From Bursaphelenchus xylophilus (Eukaryota; Nematoda; Chromadorea; Rhabditida; Aphelenchoididae): a stretch of DNA of 64,000 nucleotides. A program made the position numbers and the translations under genes. The DNA lies in the NCBI GenBank assembly GCA_904066235.2, contig CAJFCV020000001.1, positions 1,488,001 through 1,552,000 on the forward strand, written 5' to 3'. The stretch's first letter is position 1. Each line of letters begins with the position of its first letter. Under the pieces are notes generated by a model. It had not been told where the DNA came from. It worked only from the letters and a program-made list of their open reading frames with translations, and did no database searches. This document shows, piece after piece, positions 10,081 to 21,914 of the stretch.

Positions 10081-10757
10081 TAGTTGTTTAATCAAAAAAT
10101 TTTGAATTTTTTGACATTTTAAAAATTTTTCGTATCGTAGAATATTCTTATCGCACTTGGAAAAGCGAGAGCTAAAATTTTTAGAGATTGATATATGGCC
10201 TATGTACAGTGGCGGATCTGATCCAGTGGCAAAAAAACTTTCCATTTTGCATCCGAGAAGCATCAAAAATGTAGCAAAATACCTCCCTCTCCAAGTGAAG
10301 AAACTCCGATTTGAAGGGTCCCTCAAAAAAAAGAGCGATGACGCTTTTGAAACCGGAGTTTTTTCACTTGGACAGGGAAGCATTTTGCCACATTTTTGAT
10401 GCTTCTCGGATGCAAAATGGTAAGTTTTTTTGCCGCTCGATCAGGTCCGGCACTGTACATAGGCCATATATCAATCTCTAAAAATTTTAGCTCTCGCTTT
10501 TCCAAGTGCGATAAGAATATTCTACGATACGAAAAATTTTTAAAATGTCAAAAAATTCAAAATTTTTTGATTAAAAAACTATTAAATTTGTTTTTCCCAT
10601 TTTTCAAACACTGTACTTTATAACTTTGTCCCTTCAAAAATAGAACAACTTTTGTTTCCCATTACAAATTTGCCAATAAAAATTCGTAATTAATTGACTA
10701 ACATGGAATATTCCATTGTCTCCATTACGAAATCGCATGGCCTTATTTGAGTACTGT
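9910..10757. repeat. 850-bp inverted repeat with a family D element at its axis
   Basis: Arms of about 295 bp (left 9910-10204, right 10458-10757) are nearly identical in inverse. At the axis lies a family D element, 10205-10457, bounded by TA on each side in symmetric context (GGCCTATG|TA ... TA|CATAGGCC). Confidence 0.85.
10205..10457. mobile_element. Family D foldback element, axis copy
   Basis: Starts CAGTGGCGGATCTGATCCAG and ends in the inverse CTGGATCAGG-like CGATCAGGTCCGGCACTG. The inner arms match the guk-1 intron copy. Confidence 0.8.
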
Positions 10758-11435
10758 AGATCAACATTTGCGGAAAATCTGAGGGCAACTAAACACAGCG
10801 GATTTTTTCGTATTTTACGAATTCCTATTTTTCGCCCAAAAAATCGCATTTTGTCATCAAAAAAAATGCGAACTCAAAAGACCCCCGAAAACGTGACAAC
10901 TCTCAAAGAATGTTAAAAATCTCCCAAAAACAAACAAAGATCCCCTCGGTGGTAGTTTACCCGGCCTACAAAAGAGATCTGAGAGAGTGCTTGAGACTCT
11001 TCTTATCTCAAAAAAAAATCGAGGAAGAAAAATGAGAGAACGTGTAAAATAATATGGGATTAACGTTGAATGTACGTGTTTCTCACATCACGAGACTGTT
11101 TTTTCTGTGGATTTCCGGAGGGTCTAATGGGCAAATAAAAGGAGATTTTTTTGTTTTTTGGGAGATTTCCGGTACAGCTTTTGGTTTTTCGACGAAAATT
11201 TTCCGGCTTTCACCGGAAAATTTGTTGAAATTCGCGGCTAAAAAAGCAAATAAACAAGTGAAAAATTGTTTGTGAAGAACGGATTGTACGAATAAAACGG
11301 GAATTTAGTGTAAGGTCAGATAAAAAAAAAGTAGTAAAAAAGGTTTCAGAATCTATTTTTTTTTTGTAAAATACGAATCACAAACCTAACTAAAAATGTT
11401 AGTCAATGATGACGTCACTTATACAGAAAAAAATA
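10758..11435. other. Gene-free AT-rich stretch
   Basis: Short ORFs only, with no recognisable product. A slightly GC-richer patch near 10940-11050 has no splice context. Confidence 0.4.
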
Positions 11436-11780
11436 TTTCAAATTCTCAAGAAATATTTGATAAACATGCTAATGAAGTTCTAAAATTACTGTTTTTACAA
11501 TGAAAAAAGCTGTTTGTTTCCCAGAAAAAGTAGAAAATTACTTATGACCACTCGAAGAAAGCCTATTTATAGCGGCTTTCGGGCCAATTACTCCGTGGAA
11601 ATACTGAAATAAGGCCAGGCGAACTTGAGTAATTCGTAATGGAGACAATTGAATATTCCGTTTTAGTCATTAATTACGAATTTTTATTGGCAAATTCGTA
11701 ATGGGAAAGTAAAGGTGTACGATTTTAGAAGGGAAAAGATTATAAAGTTGGGTGTAAAAAGTGGAAAAATAACTTCAATA
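11436..11780 (+). repeat. Dispersed repeat, copy 2 of the 9738 family
   Basis: Direct-orientation copy without the inverted partner or the D element, so it marks the repeat's state outside the palindrome. Confidence 0.7.
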
Positions 11781-12326
11781 ATATTTTTATGTCACAAAAC
11801 TTGAAATTTTTCAAAAAAATTTTTTTTTTGATTTAAAAAAAAAATTATCTACAGACTCGCAAAAAAATACCGAATTATGACCAATTTTTGACGTAAAAAT
11901 TTAAAAAATTTAAAAATTTTTAAAATTGGGTATTTCTGGGACGCGGAAGCTAGGATTCATTTCTTAGAAAAAAATCTTTTTTGAGTTTCCCATAAAATTT
12001 TTTCTAATAAAAGCAAATTTCCGATCTGAAATCCTATAAAATCCCATTTTCAATGGCAACTACAGTTTTTCTTCCCCATAAGAAGACCCGAAATTATTCG
12101 TGAACCCTGAAAGTTCGCCCAATTTCTTTGCATAAAGTCCGAGTAAGGGGGCTTCACGAGATTTACCATGGGTTCTTTATTAAAAATAAAGAGAGGAGAG
12201 TTTGCTGACGTCAACCGGGATTTTTAGAAAAAATATTGGGAGCGGGAAGTTATAGTAATCTAAATATTGCACTTTAAAATTTCAAAAACTAAAATTTTAA
12301 TGCGAATTAGAAGTGCAGTAGGTCCA

Positions 12327-12890
12327 TTAGTCCATTCGGAAAGTCGCCGGACTGATTTTTGGCGTTTGCACTGTGCAGAGTGCGAGCGACAGCCCAAAAA
12401 CACCTATTGCACAGTGCAAGGAGAAACTATTGCATCAAATGACATGATTTTTTGGGTATGGTGTTAGATTGTCCCAAGATGTTTCTACGCCGAATTTGGA
12501 GGTTCTAGGCCCAGCGGTTCCCGAGATACGAGGTGGAAAGAAAATTTTGTCAACCAGTATAGAATCGGTTTGTTGTCCGGAGGTTCATTTTGAGCCTAAA
12601 CTTTATTTTTTGGACTTTCTAAATTGTTTGCTGCGAGAGGTTTTGCTGCACAGAGGTTCCACTGTTTTAAGACAAAGTTTTGGCCAAAAAACCTTGGACG
12701 AGCCAAACAAATCTTATGAAATTTTCAGAAAAAAAGTCTGATTGGGATACTAGTCCGTTCGAAAAGTTGCTGGAGTTTTGCGACATGCAATGGGTTTCTT
12801 TTTGCACCGTGCAGTAGGTTTTTTGGGCTGTCGCTCGCCCTGACTTTTTTTGCACTGTGCAAACGTGAAAAATCAGAAAACAAGTTTGAA
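12327..12890. mobile_element. Two half copies of family B facing each other
   Basis: The left half (12327-12430) runs TTAGTCCATTCGGAAAGTCG into GCACTGTGC palindromes and GCGAGCGACAGCCCAAAAA. The right half (12750-12890) is the inverse. Between them (12440-12565) is a separate repeat with GGTATGGTGTTAGATTGTCC that recurs at 25256-25377. Confidence 0.65.
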
Positions 12891-13264
12891 TTTTGATTTT
12901 TTTTATCAAAAATATATCAATTTTTTTACCGATAAATAGAAAGGTAAAAATCTCGAAAATTTCTAAAAATATATATTTAAAAATTTAATCTAAAAGTACT
13001 AAATACAACTTTTTCTAAATTTTTCACAACACAAAATTGTTTTTGAAAACAAACAAAAAATTACAGTACCCTCAGAGTGCGTCATCAGCCTGAAAAACAT
13101 TCAAAACTCGTACAAACGGCCTCAAAATTCCAAATGAACCCGTGTTTACACGTCTCTTTTACATTTCAGGAGGAAACGAGAGAAATCTCGTGCCCTCCGG
13201 ACAACAGGTGTGATTTACCAAATTTATCGCAAAAAATTGATTTTTTTTTGACACGGACCGGAAA

Positions 13265-13766
13265 TACGGCTTTTGCAAAGCCAATTGCTAGGGGGAAGAG
13301 CGGCGGATAAAAATAGATGGCGTGAGGGGAAATGTCACCAATTTTGGTGAATGTTTTTTGTTTGGAAAATACGCATCTCCGTATGACGAATTTTAATGAG
13401 CTTTTTTGAGTGGAGAAATTACTATTAGTCCGTTTGCAAAGTCGCTGGAGTGATTTTGGCGACATGCACTGTGCAAAAAAAAGTCAGAGCCGAAAAAAGC
13501 CTATTGCACGGTGCAAAAAGCAAAATTGGCACAGTGCAAGGTGTGCTTTGGCTTTCGCACAGTGCATGTCGCAGAAATCACTCCAGCGACTTTGCGAACG
13601 GACTAATGGTAATTTCTCGGCTCGAAAAAGCTCATTAAAATTCGCCATACGGAAGTGCGTATTTTCCAAACAAAAAAGATTACCCAAAATTGGTGACATT
13701 TCCCCTCACGCTATCTATTTTTATCCGTCGCTCTTCCCCCTAGCAATTGGCTTTGCTAAAGCCGTA
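13265..13766. repeat. Palindrome with a family B element at its axis
   Basis: Flanking arms of about 160 bp (GCAAAGCCAATTGCTAGGGG on the left, its inverse on the right) surround a complete family B element at 13426-13606. A further partial copy of the arm tip with a family B end lies at 13769-13835. Confidence 0.8.
13426..13606. mobile_element. Family B element, complete reference copy
   Basis: 181 bp. Ends TTAGTCCGTTTGCAAAGTCG / inverse, subterminal TGGAGTGATTTTGGCGACAT, then GCACTGTGC at each arm. The interior is GTCAGAGCCGAAAAAAGCC plus three more GCACNGTGC sites. Confidence 0.85.
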
Positions 13767-13841
13767 AATCGAACGGACTAATAGTAATTTCTCCGGTCGA
13801 AAAAGTTCATTAAAATTCATTGTATGGAAGTGCGTACTTAC

Positions 13842-14183
13842 TAAGCATGGCTGCAAACCGGGCCAGCCCGGCCCGGCCCGGGCCGCAGGCCCGGGCTTAA
13901 GTCTCCAAGCCTGGCCCGGGCCCGGGCTTGGAAAATTTGGAAAGCCCGGCCCGGTTCGGCCCGGAAAATTTTTATACTAGGTTGGAAAGAAAGAAAGCGG
14001 GAAATGAAAGGAAAATTATGGCAAATTTTCGCAAAATGTAAAGAAAAATTTAGCAAAACCTAGGTACATAAGGGCACTTTACGTTCGCTATCAGCATTGT
14101 GTTCGAAAAAATGCGGTCCGAGAAATTAGTCGGCCCGGCCCGGGCCGGAAAATTTTGCAAAGCCCGGCCCGGAGCCATGCCTA
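13842..14183. mobile_element. hAT-like non-autonomous element, family F (GC-rich ends)
   Basis: Ends TAAGCATGGCT / AGCCATGCCTA, flanked by the exact 8-bp duplication GTACTTAC (13834-13841 and 14184-14191). Subterminal regions are runs of GGCCCGG; the middle is AT-rich. There is no coding capacity. An 8-bp duplication is the hAT hallmark. Confidence 0.85.
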
Positions 14184-14191
14184 GTACTTAC

Positions 14192-15395
14192 AACAAAAAT
14201 TTTTTTAATTAGGATTTTTCTTTCGAAAAATGGATCAAAATATTATAAAAAAAATACTCATTTTTTTACATCAACATTTTTTAATTCAGATTTTCGTTGA
14301 ATTAAAAACAAAAAAAAACACGAGAAGAAAGAGAAATCTCGTATTTTACCAAGAAATCTGATGTGTATAGTACAATTTCAAAAAAGAAATTACGAATTTC
14401 CCGTCGGTTATGACTAAAAAACATTACGTAAGGCAATGTTTTTAAATTCCCTCCCTGCGGCGTTAACGTAATTTCTTGCAAATTTGATTTTCCCTCAGGT
14501 CAACCGAGAGTTCGACCTTAAAGCATCATTAATCTTCTTCTTTTTTTTGACAAATGCCCTCGAGGAGAGTTATATGTTTTTTGAACGTGCCGGCCGTGCG
14601 TTTGGAACGATCAAAAAAATATCGAAAATCAGAGATCGGAAATTTTTAAAATTTTAGTTTTACAATACGATGAAAAAAAGTAAAATAAAAAGGAATAAAA
14701 ATTAAAATACGATTTTTTTTGTTGACCTGGTAAGATATGACGCATTGATAAAAGCAAAATATTTTTTTTGTAAAATATTAAAAAGCAAAATATTTTTTTT
14801 TTGTAAAATATAGAAATATGCAGGCAAAAAATTATAATAAAATCAAAAAAAAAAAAAAAAAAAAAAATATAAAAATATTTATTTTATTTGTTCTCCAAAA
14901 ACATTTTTTTACAAAGTTATTTTTCCGCAGAAAAAACTTTTTACCGAACTTCCAAATAACAAAAAAAAAAAAAATTCATGCCCTAAGGGCTCAGCCAAAA
15001 ACGTTCCAACTGGTTTATTTCCCCCACTTTTTATCCTGCTATTTCCCCTTTTATACGGCTATTTTATACTCTCCAAGTCACTTTATCTGCTCATTAATCC
15101 ACCCCCATTTTCCGTTCAAAATCAAAAAAAGAATAAAAAAATATTTTTTGCTCCACGCTGCAGAAACGTTGCATTATCAATTAAAACCGCCGCCCGTCTC
15201 CATAAATCCGAACTATACGAAAAGCGCTAATCTCCGCGGGCCTGTTCCGGCCCTCCGGCCGAGTCGGATGCGATAAAATTTGGGACAGTTGGCTTCGAAG
15301 AGAATAAACAAACTACAAGACAATGGAGACGAGGGGGGGGGGGGGGAAGAGAGCCGGTTCATGCGGATATTTGAGAGTTCCGCGAGGCCCGAAAG
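14192..15395. other. AT-rich gene-free stretch with homopolymers
   Basis: Poly(A) and poly(T) tracts dominate. A 13-base G run lies at about 15335-15348. Around 15160-15300 the sequence is GC-richer without a splice or coding pattern I can support. Confidence 0.4.
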
Positions 15396-15416
15396 TTAAG
15401 AAAATGAGGGGAAAAT

Positions 15417-15722
15417 TGCATGGAGAATAGGTACGGTCAAAGCTTTGTAAAGCAAATCTCAAGAGATCAAAAATTTTATTTGTTGTATATATCAGTCTGT
15501 CGGGAAAATAATGAGCACTCTGTCGCATCGAAAATTGTGATCTCCGCAGAGAAAATGAATTGTGTCGCGGAGAAAATGAAACTTCTTTTCGATTGAGCAA
15601 AGCGATTGGTACAGCGACATTGTGCTCATTATTTTCCCGACAGACTGATATATCTAACAAATAAATTTTTTGATCTCTTGAGATTTGTTGTACAAAGCTT
15701 TGACTGTACATATTCTCCATGC
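15417..15722. repeat. Palindrome with a family A element at its axis
   Basis: Flanks GCATGGAGAATAGGTACGGT and AAGCTTTGTAAAGCAAATCT are mirrored on the other side of the A element at 15490-15650. Part of the same flank (CAAACAAATTTT ... TATTCTCCATGCA) recurs beside another A end at 42640-42790. Confidence 0.8.
15490..15650. mobile_element. Family A element (A2)
   Basis: Complete, both ends intact. The interior reads CTCTGTCGCATCG ... GTGTCGCGGAGAAAATG. Confidence 0.85.
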
Positions 15723-15992
15723 ATTTTTGCTTTCATTTTTTTGCGGCATGCAGGTCCGTCTTGGCCTATAGGTGGCTTCAGAGACCCCAAAAGTTGTTTG
15801 TTATATGTACTACTCGGCGCCAAAAGCCTCGAGAACTTGTACAGTGTAGTTCTCTTACATCACAAAAAAGGTCTTCACAATGCATTCGAGACCCAAAAAA
15901 TTGTCGCACATTTTTGCACATTGCATTTTCGTTTTTGCCTTACGCGCCATTTCCATTTTTCGCGGCGACAAGACATTTTTTCAGTTTGCGAC

Positions 15993-16413
15993 CAGAGATT
16001 GCCACGGCTCCTGAGCCGGCTCTTGGCTCCGGCTCCGAGCCGGGAGCCAGAGCCGGAGCCAGAAATTTTGTGGTCGGCTCCGGCTCCCGAGCCCAAAGTC
16101 GGAGCCAGGCTTCCCAGCGGTCGGAAAAGTAAAAACTTCGTGATCTTGTTAAACCAAATTGCTTGAAAAAACACTGCGGAGGATGTCACTTGACTGCAAA
16201 AACGTTGGCTGCATGATCTCTGACACTAATAACTTTTATTTTCGGAAAAATATTTTAAAAAAAACATTTTGCATAGGAGCCGGGACTCGGAGCCGGAGGC
16301 CTTTTTAAATTTTGCACGGAGCCAAGAGCCGGAGCCGGAGCTGCAAATTTGGCCTCGGCTCCGGCTCTGGGAGCTAAGAACCGGAGCCGAAACTTTGACC
16401 GTGGCAATCTCTG
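15993..16413. mobile_element. hAT-like element, family E (GAGCCGG-rich)
   Basis: Terminal repeats CAGAGATTGCCACGG / CCGTGGCAATCTCTG with an exact 8-bp duplication TTTGCGAC (15985-15992, 16414-16421). CAGAG ends are typical of hAT elements. Interior: GGCTCCGGCTCC and GGAGCCGGAGCC runs in opposite orientation near each end. No coding capacity. Confidence 0.88.
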
Positions 16414-16870
16414 TTTGCGACTGAATTCGGGGCCGCAATAAATTCTTCGCTGTGCAGAGGTTCTGCTGTATTTTAATGGACAATGCAGAGTCGCAGAAAA
16501 TTCCCAGACTATTTCTCGAAAATAGTACTCAATTATTTGCTTCCACAGCCTTATTTTACCTTGAAGATATCCAATTACTTCTGTAATAACTTTTACACAA
16601 TCTAAGCCACCAAATTTCCCCCTGAAATTCAAATTACCCCACCTCTAAATTCCAATTTCCCTCCGGCTAAATTACTCTCTAACCCCATTCGAACATTTGA
16701 GGCACTGGGCCATGCAAAGGCCCTAAAGAAAAGGGACGCGTTAATGGGTACGGGGAAAGAAGAAGGCCCAAAGAAGAATCGCTAATTTTATTGGAATCAA
16801 GCGAACTTCGAGCAGAATTAGGACCTTGCTGAAACGAAATAGAAAAACACGAAAAATGGGGAAAATATTA

Positions 16871-17582
16871 TATCAGTCTGTCGGGAAAATAATGTGGATT
16901 TGTCGTTTCGTTCGTCGCTTTGTCGCGGCTGTGGATAACTTTACTTTCTTTTATTTTATTAGGTTGATACATAATTATCCGGCGTTTTTATTGGCGTGTT
17001 TTCTGTTAGTTAAAATTCGCGTTTTGTTAACTTTTTTTTCATAAAAATAATCTTCTCTATATAGTTAATAAAATCCGTGTCGAAAACCATAGTCATATTC
17101 GCCATATTATGCTCTACCACTTCGAGAAAAGTTGGAAGTCAGCACGGTCATTCCGCGGTCTCAACGAACTTTTCGGCGAAGGAACAAAAAAAAATTCGCC
17201 AGGTGTCCCAAAGGAATACCAAAAGACGTCCACTGTAAGAAGGCTATGTGGTGTGTGTAGTGGGACAGAAGCGGAATCATCCACTGGGAAATCGTTGTCT
17301 TTTTTTGTTCCTTCGCCGAAAAGTTCGTTGAGATCGCGGAATGACCGTGCTGACTTCCAACTTTTCTCGAAGTGGTAGAGTATAATATGGCGAATATGAG
17401 TATGGGTTTCAACAATCATTTTATTAACTAAACAGAGAAGATTATTTTTATGAACAAAAGTTAGCAAAACGCGAATTTTAACTAACAAAAAACGCGCCAA
17501 TAAAAACGCCGGATAATTATGCATCAACCTAATAAATAGTTTTACTGCGACAAATCCACATCATTTTCCCGACAGACTGATA
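16871..17582. mobile_element. Large family A foldback (AATGTGG subtype)
   Basis: TA-bounded ends CAGTCTGTCGGGAAAATAAT, then GTGGATTTGTCG subtype text, then arms of about 300 bp mirrored around a unique loop of about 95 bases (about 17196-17290). It is 712 bp against about 150 for the common type. Confidence 0.8.
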
Positions 17583-18305
17583 ATAGAGCTGTCTCGGTGA
17601 CCAAAAATTTTGCTAAAAAATGCAAAAAAAAAATCCGCACAGTGCAAAAAAATCCCATTACAATGTTTTCTCCACCGCACCGTGCAATGAAACACCACTT
17701 TGAAATTAGCCTATTGGACTGTGCAACTGACACAAAACGGCACGAATTGAAATAGTTCAAGCCCTTCTCAGCGCATTCTGAATACAATATGGCTTCTCAT
17801 TGTCTGGAAATTACTTTTTTTTTGGGAATTTGTAGCCAAAAAAATTTATGCCTAAGGGCTTTTAATGCAACAAAAATTTTTTTTTTCGTTTGAGTTATGA
17901 CGTCATAAAATTGAATTTCAATTTTAAATAGAATTTTATTGGGATTTTTTTTATTTCACATTAATTCAGGGAAAAATTTAATCTCCACTATCCGAAACGG
18001 GAAAATTTGGTGTTTGAGTCGGCGAAAAACGTGCCATTTATATTTTTGTTTACAATGTTTTTTGCTTTTTTCTGTGCGAACGTCACACGGAAATGAAATT
18101 CGCTTCGACACAAGGGATTTTGGAGGTTTCGAAATAAAAAAATATGTGGAAAACATTCAAAATTAAGTTTGGAGATTTTGAAAATTTGCAAGGGAAGTGT
18201 GCAAAGTGTGACGCTCAGATTTTTAAAAAATTTTGCGTACACCTCGAGCATGGGATCAACGACCTATGCCGTCGAGCTCGTTTCGCTTGGAAAAAAACAT
18301 TTTTT

Positions 18306-18346
<41 letters not shown>

Positions 18347-18608
18347 TAAAATTTTTTTTTTCGCACAGTGCGAAAAAAAATACGGGCACTCATCTCAAAA
18401 AAAAAAAAAAAAAAAAAAAAAAAAGAAAAAATACGTTTTGTCCAAGTCTTCCACTACTATATATCCCAAGGCTGTTTTTGACTCTTAGTGCATGTATTCT
18501 TCATCTCCAGACGGATTTCGATAATTTTATTTATTTTCACGTAAAACATCACACGGATACTTATTTTCTTTTTTAGCATCTTTCACTGTTGACTGAAAGC
18601 TTCTTGAT
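17583..18608. other. Gene-free stretch with poly(A) tracts
   Basis: Two GCACNGTGC sites near 17636 and 17690, a piece of the GTGACGCTCAGATTTT repeat near 18206, and A-runs of about 37 and 27 bases at 18307 and 18398. No gene signal. Confidence 0.5.
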
Positions 18609-18805
18609 GCGGAACGTCGCCGGACTGATTTCGGCGACATGCACTGTAGGAAAACAAAAAAAAAACAAAATCTTACTTTGCCCTGTGCAATTTCTTGCTT
18701 TTTGCACTGTGCAATAGGCTTTTTTTCGGCTGTCGCTCGCACCCCGACTTTTTCTGCACAGCGCAAACGGCAAAAATCAGTCTGGCGACTTCCGGACGAA
18801 CTATA
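18609..18805. mobile_element. Family B element (diverged)
   Basis: GTCGCCGGACTGATTTCGGC left end, CTGGCGACTTCCGGACG right end. The interior has GGCTGTCGCTCGCACCCCGA and several decayed GCACNGTGC sites. Confidence 0.75.
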
Positions 18806-18920
18806 TACTAGTATTGTCTTTACTACGCACGCTGTAAACTCTGTAGAATTTTTTGCCGACATCGCACGGTGCGCTTGCAAAAAACTGCTTGTCGCGTGTG
18901 CAAAACCGGAGTGTCGGAGC

Positions 18921-19145
18921 TAGGCATGGCCCCGGGCCGGGCTGTGCAAAATTTTCCGGCCCTGGCCGGGCCGACTAATTTCTCGGCCCACCTCCGGGCT
19001 TTGATTTTTAGGCCCGGCCCGGTTTTTTTCAATCTGAATTGTGCCCGCAAAAAAGGAAAAAATAAGCTTTTATGACAGAATTTTTCATTTTTTTTCTAAG
19101 ACAAGGCTGATAGCAAACATAGAGTGACCTTATTTACGACTCGCC
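18921..19145. mobile_element. Family F hAT-like element, truncated
   Basis: Left end TAGGCATGGC and GGCCGGG-rich subterminal region. The interior CTGATAGCAAACATAGAGTG is the inverse of interior sequence in the 13842 copy. No matching right end or duplication of GTCGGAGC was found. Confidence 0.6.
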
Positions 19146-19257
19146 CAAATAAAAAATAATTAATTTGAAAAAAAATGAATAATTCAGACCTCATAGCTAG
19201 TACGCTGGCAAAAAAAGAAACTGGAAAAAATTTTAAAAATATGCAATAGCCTGGGAG

Positions 19258-19546
19258 CTGCGGGTATTACTACCGACAGACTAATATACACGGGGGGACC
19301 TGATCCAGTGGCAAAAAACGTACCATTTTGCATCAGGGAGGTATCAAAAATGTGGCAAAATGCTTCCTTCTCCAAGTGAAAAAAACTCCGATATCATAAA
19401 CGCGCCCTTCAAAACGAAGTTTTTTACACTTGGAGAGGGAAGCATTTCGCCACATTTTTGACGCTTCCCGGGTGCGAAATGGAACGTTTTTTGCCACTGG
19501 ATCAGTTCCCCCGTGTATATTAGTCTGTCGGTAGTAATACCCGCAT
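19258..19546. repeat. Palindrome with a family D element at its axis
   Basis: GCGGGTATTACTACCGACAG and its inverse flank the D element at 19287-19517 symmetrically; TA duplications lie at the junctions. Confidence 0.8.
19287..19517. mobile_element. Family D foldback element, third copy
   Basis: GACCTGATCCAGTGGCAAAA and inverse CACTGGATCAG ends. The arms show ATGTGGCAAAATGCTTCC and CATTTCGCCACATTTTTGAC, more diverged than in the other two copies. Confidence 0.75.
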
Positions 19547-19575
19547 CGACAAAAATGGGGGATATTGGGCTTGTT

Positions 19576-19720
19576 CTCAGTCTGTCGTTAAAATAATAAA
19601 CGCTGTGTCACGTCGAAAATCGCATCGTCGCAGAGAAAAGAATTGTGTTGCGGCAAAATCAAATTGCTTTTCCCTTCAGCGACGCTACATTAAGCTCATT
19701 ATTTTCCCGACAGACTGATA
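19576..19720. mobile_element. Family A element (A4)
   Basis: The left end is altered (CTGTCGTTAAAATAATAAAC); the right end is intact. Confidence 0.75.
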
Positions 19721-20220
19721 GGATTGGTTCGTCACTAGGTCCGTCACTGTAAAATAGCAGATTCATTGAAAACTGCGGATATTCCTCGGCTTTTTTTTAT
19801 ATAAACACACTAATTTTACACTACCGAGAACCGCGAGAAGCCCCTCAAATTCTACCATATGCACATCCCTCAAAGATGTCAGCGTTGAAAAAGGCGAAAA
19901 TGCCAAATCGAGGGGAGCCTCGGTTAAAAACAGGGATTATCCGGCAATTTCCTCAAGACCTCTTATGCTCCTTTGAGGGCCGAAATTAGAGAAGACGGAT
20001 AATATGTGAGAGTGAAATCATCGGAGAGGTTTTTTAAACCGAGAAAGAGGAGATGACATTAGCGGGATTAAAAAAAAGTGTATTAGGGCGAAAAACAGGG
20101 AAGGTGATTCAATAAAGATTATGGTAGAGTACGTCATGTTCGTTAGGAAGAACGAGACTTTTGTCAAAAAAAAATAACAAAGCTGGTTTTAAGAAAAATA
20201 AAGGAAAAGTCGATTTTCAA

Positions 20221-20666
20221 TATCAGTTTGTCGGGAAAATAATGAGCACTCTGTCGCTGCGCCAATCACGTTGCTGAAGTGGAAAGAAAATCGATTTTTT
20301 ACAATTCATTTTCTCGGTGGCGATGCGATTTTGCGACAGAGTGCTCATTATTTTCCCGACGGACTGAGAAGCGGGCAAAAAATTTCGGCGTCGCGAATTG
20401 TGTTTGCGCGACAAACACTCAGCGCAATTCAAAGAACGAAAAGCGAATCGATGCGACATTGGTCTCATTATTTTCCCGACAGACAGATAGAATTTTTCAA
20501 ATCATTTTTTTCTTCTATTCTTACCAGTCTGTCGGGAAAAAAATGAGCAGTGTCGCTTCGATAATCGCGTCATTGAGGGGAAAAAATTGATTTTGCCGCG
20601 ACACATATTCTCGATGGCGATTCTGGATGCGACAGATTTTTCATTATTTTCCATGATTGTCTGCAG
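20221..20666. mobile_element. Cluster of family A elements
   Basis: A complete copy at 20221-20368, a right-half copy at about 20440-20490, and a copy at 20522-20666 with a decayed right end (ATTATTTTCCATGATTGTCTG). Confidence 0.75.
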
Positions 20667-20814
20667 CAAACTATACTCTGAATTTAAGCCAACATCCGAT
20701 ACATTCCCAGCCAACCAAAAATATCGTATCCTAAAGTACGCCGTGGTCATGCGTCCTAATAAATTCAGTCATCATCCCAATTACACTCTGAAGGAAGAGG
20801 AAGGTACTCTTGTC

Positions 20815-20926
20815 TTTCCGGGAAGTCGCCGGACTGATTTTTGGCGTTTGCACTGTGCGAAAATAGTCAGGATGCGAGCGGAAGCCCAAAAAAAGCCTAT
20901 TTCACGGTGCAAAAAAAGGAAGGAAT
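20815..20926. mobile_element. Family B element cut by a hAT-like insertion
   Basis: GGGAAGTCGCCGGACTGATT, GATGCGAGCGGAAGCCC and three GCACNGTGC-like sites, then the text stops near the target duplication of the F element at 20935. The missing part was not found after that element. Confidence 0.6.
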
Positions 20927-20934
20927 AGCAGAGT

Positions 20935-21337
20935 TAGACATGGCTCCCGGGCCGGCAGGACCATTTTCGGCCCGGCCCGGCCCGGAATAGTTAAAATCCA
21001 AAATCTCGAAGCGAAAATTGGACTTGATAATGAAAATAAACGCAACGTCACGACACAATTGGTTTTTTAAAGGTATTTTTGTTGTTAGATAGCTTTGGAA
21101 CACAGTATTTATCCATTTACATGATGATAGAAAAAAATTTGATCATAAGGAGTTAGACTTGGAGAGACTTTCGTATCAATGGGCCGGCCCGGGCTAGCTC
21201 GGGCCGGGCCGAAGCAATTTAAAACGGGCCGGGCCGGGCCGACTGAAAATTTGAAACGGGCCGGGCCGGCCGGAACCCTTCAGGCCGACGGGCCGGGCCG
21301 AGATTTTCGGCCCGGGCTGGTCGACGAGCCATTTCTA
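20935..21337. mobile_element. Family F hAT-like element, second complete copy
   Basis: Ends TAGACATGGCTC / GAGCCATTTCTA, 8-bp duplication AGCAGAGT (20927-20934 and 21338-21345). GGCCCGG-rich ends, AT-rich middle. Confidence 0.85.
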
Positions 21338-21498
21338 AGCAGAGTGCGCTATTTTTTTCCAAATTAATTTTTTTGCCAATTGGGACACTTCGTTTAGTGG
21401 AAACTCAAAAGTGGCCAGGAGACATTTTTGTTCTACTATTTTGGGTTGCCGTGCGACGCCTACCGCACAGTAAAAATGTAAAGACTTTTTAGCCCGCC

Positions 21499-21651
21499 TA
21501 TCAGTCTGTCGGGAAAATAATGAGCACTCTGTCGCAGCGAAACTCGGATCGCCCTCCAAGAAAATGAATTGTATCGCTGAAAAATCAAATTGCTTTTCAC
21601 TTCAGGTCGTCGCAGCGACAGTACGCTCATTATTTTCCCGACGGTCTGATA
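21499..21651. mobile_element. Family A element (A8)
   Basis: Complete. The right end reads CCCGACGGTCTGATA. Confidence 0.8.
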
Positions 21652-21914
21652 TATGAAAATAAAAAATACGGCTAAATTTGCAACAAAATTTCATTTTGTT
21701 GTCCATATGGCCGAGTGGACAAAAAATCGGAGGCCTTGGAAGAGGACGAAATAAATAAATCAAATTATTCATGGGACGCTCCGATTTTTGGAACACTCGT
21801 CCTTGGAAACTGGGGGGACGAAAATAAGTTTTCGAAATGCACTTCCGTCCGTTTTGAAATATGAGGAAGAACTTTGTGCATACTATCAGAGAAATGTAAA
21901 GGATTTTTGACCTA

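Noticed and set aside
15606..16166. 186-codon plus-strand ORF
   Set aside because: It crosses the end of a family A element and enters the GAGCCGG repeat of a hAT-like element.
18307..18424. Poly(A) tails of retroposed genes
   Set aside because: No upstream coding sequence, target duplication or reverse-transcriptase remnant accompanies the A tracts.
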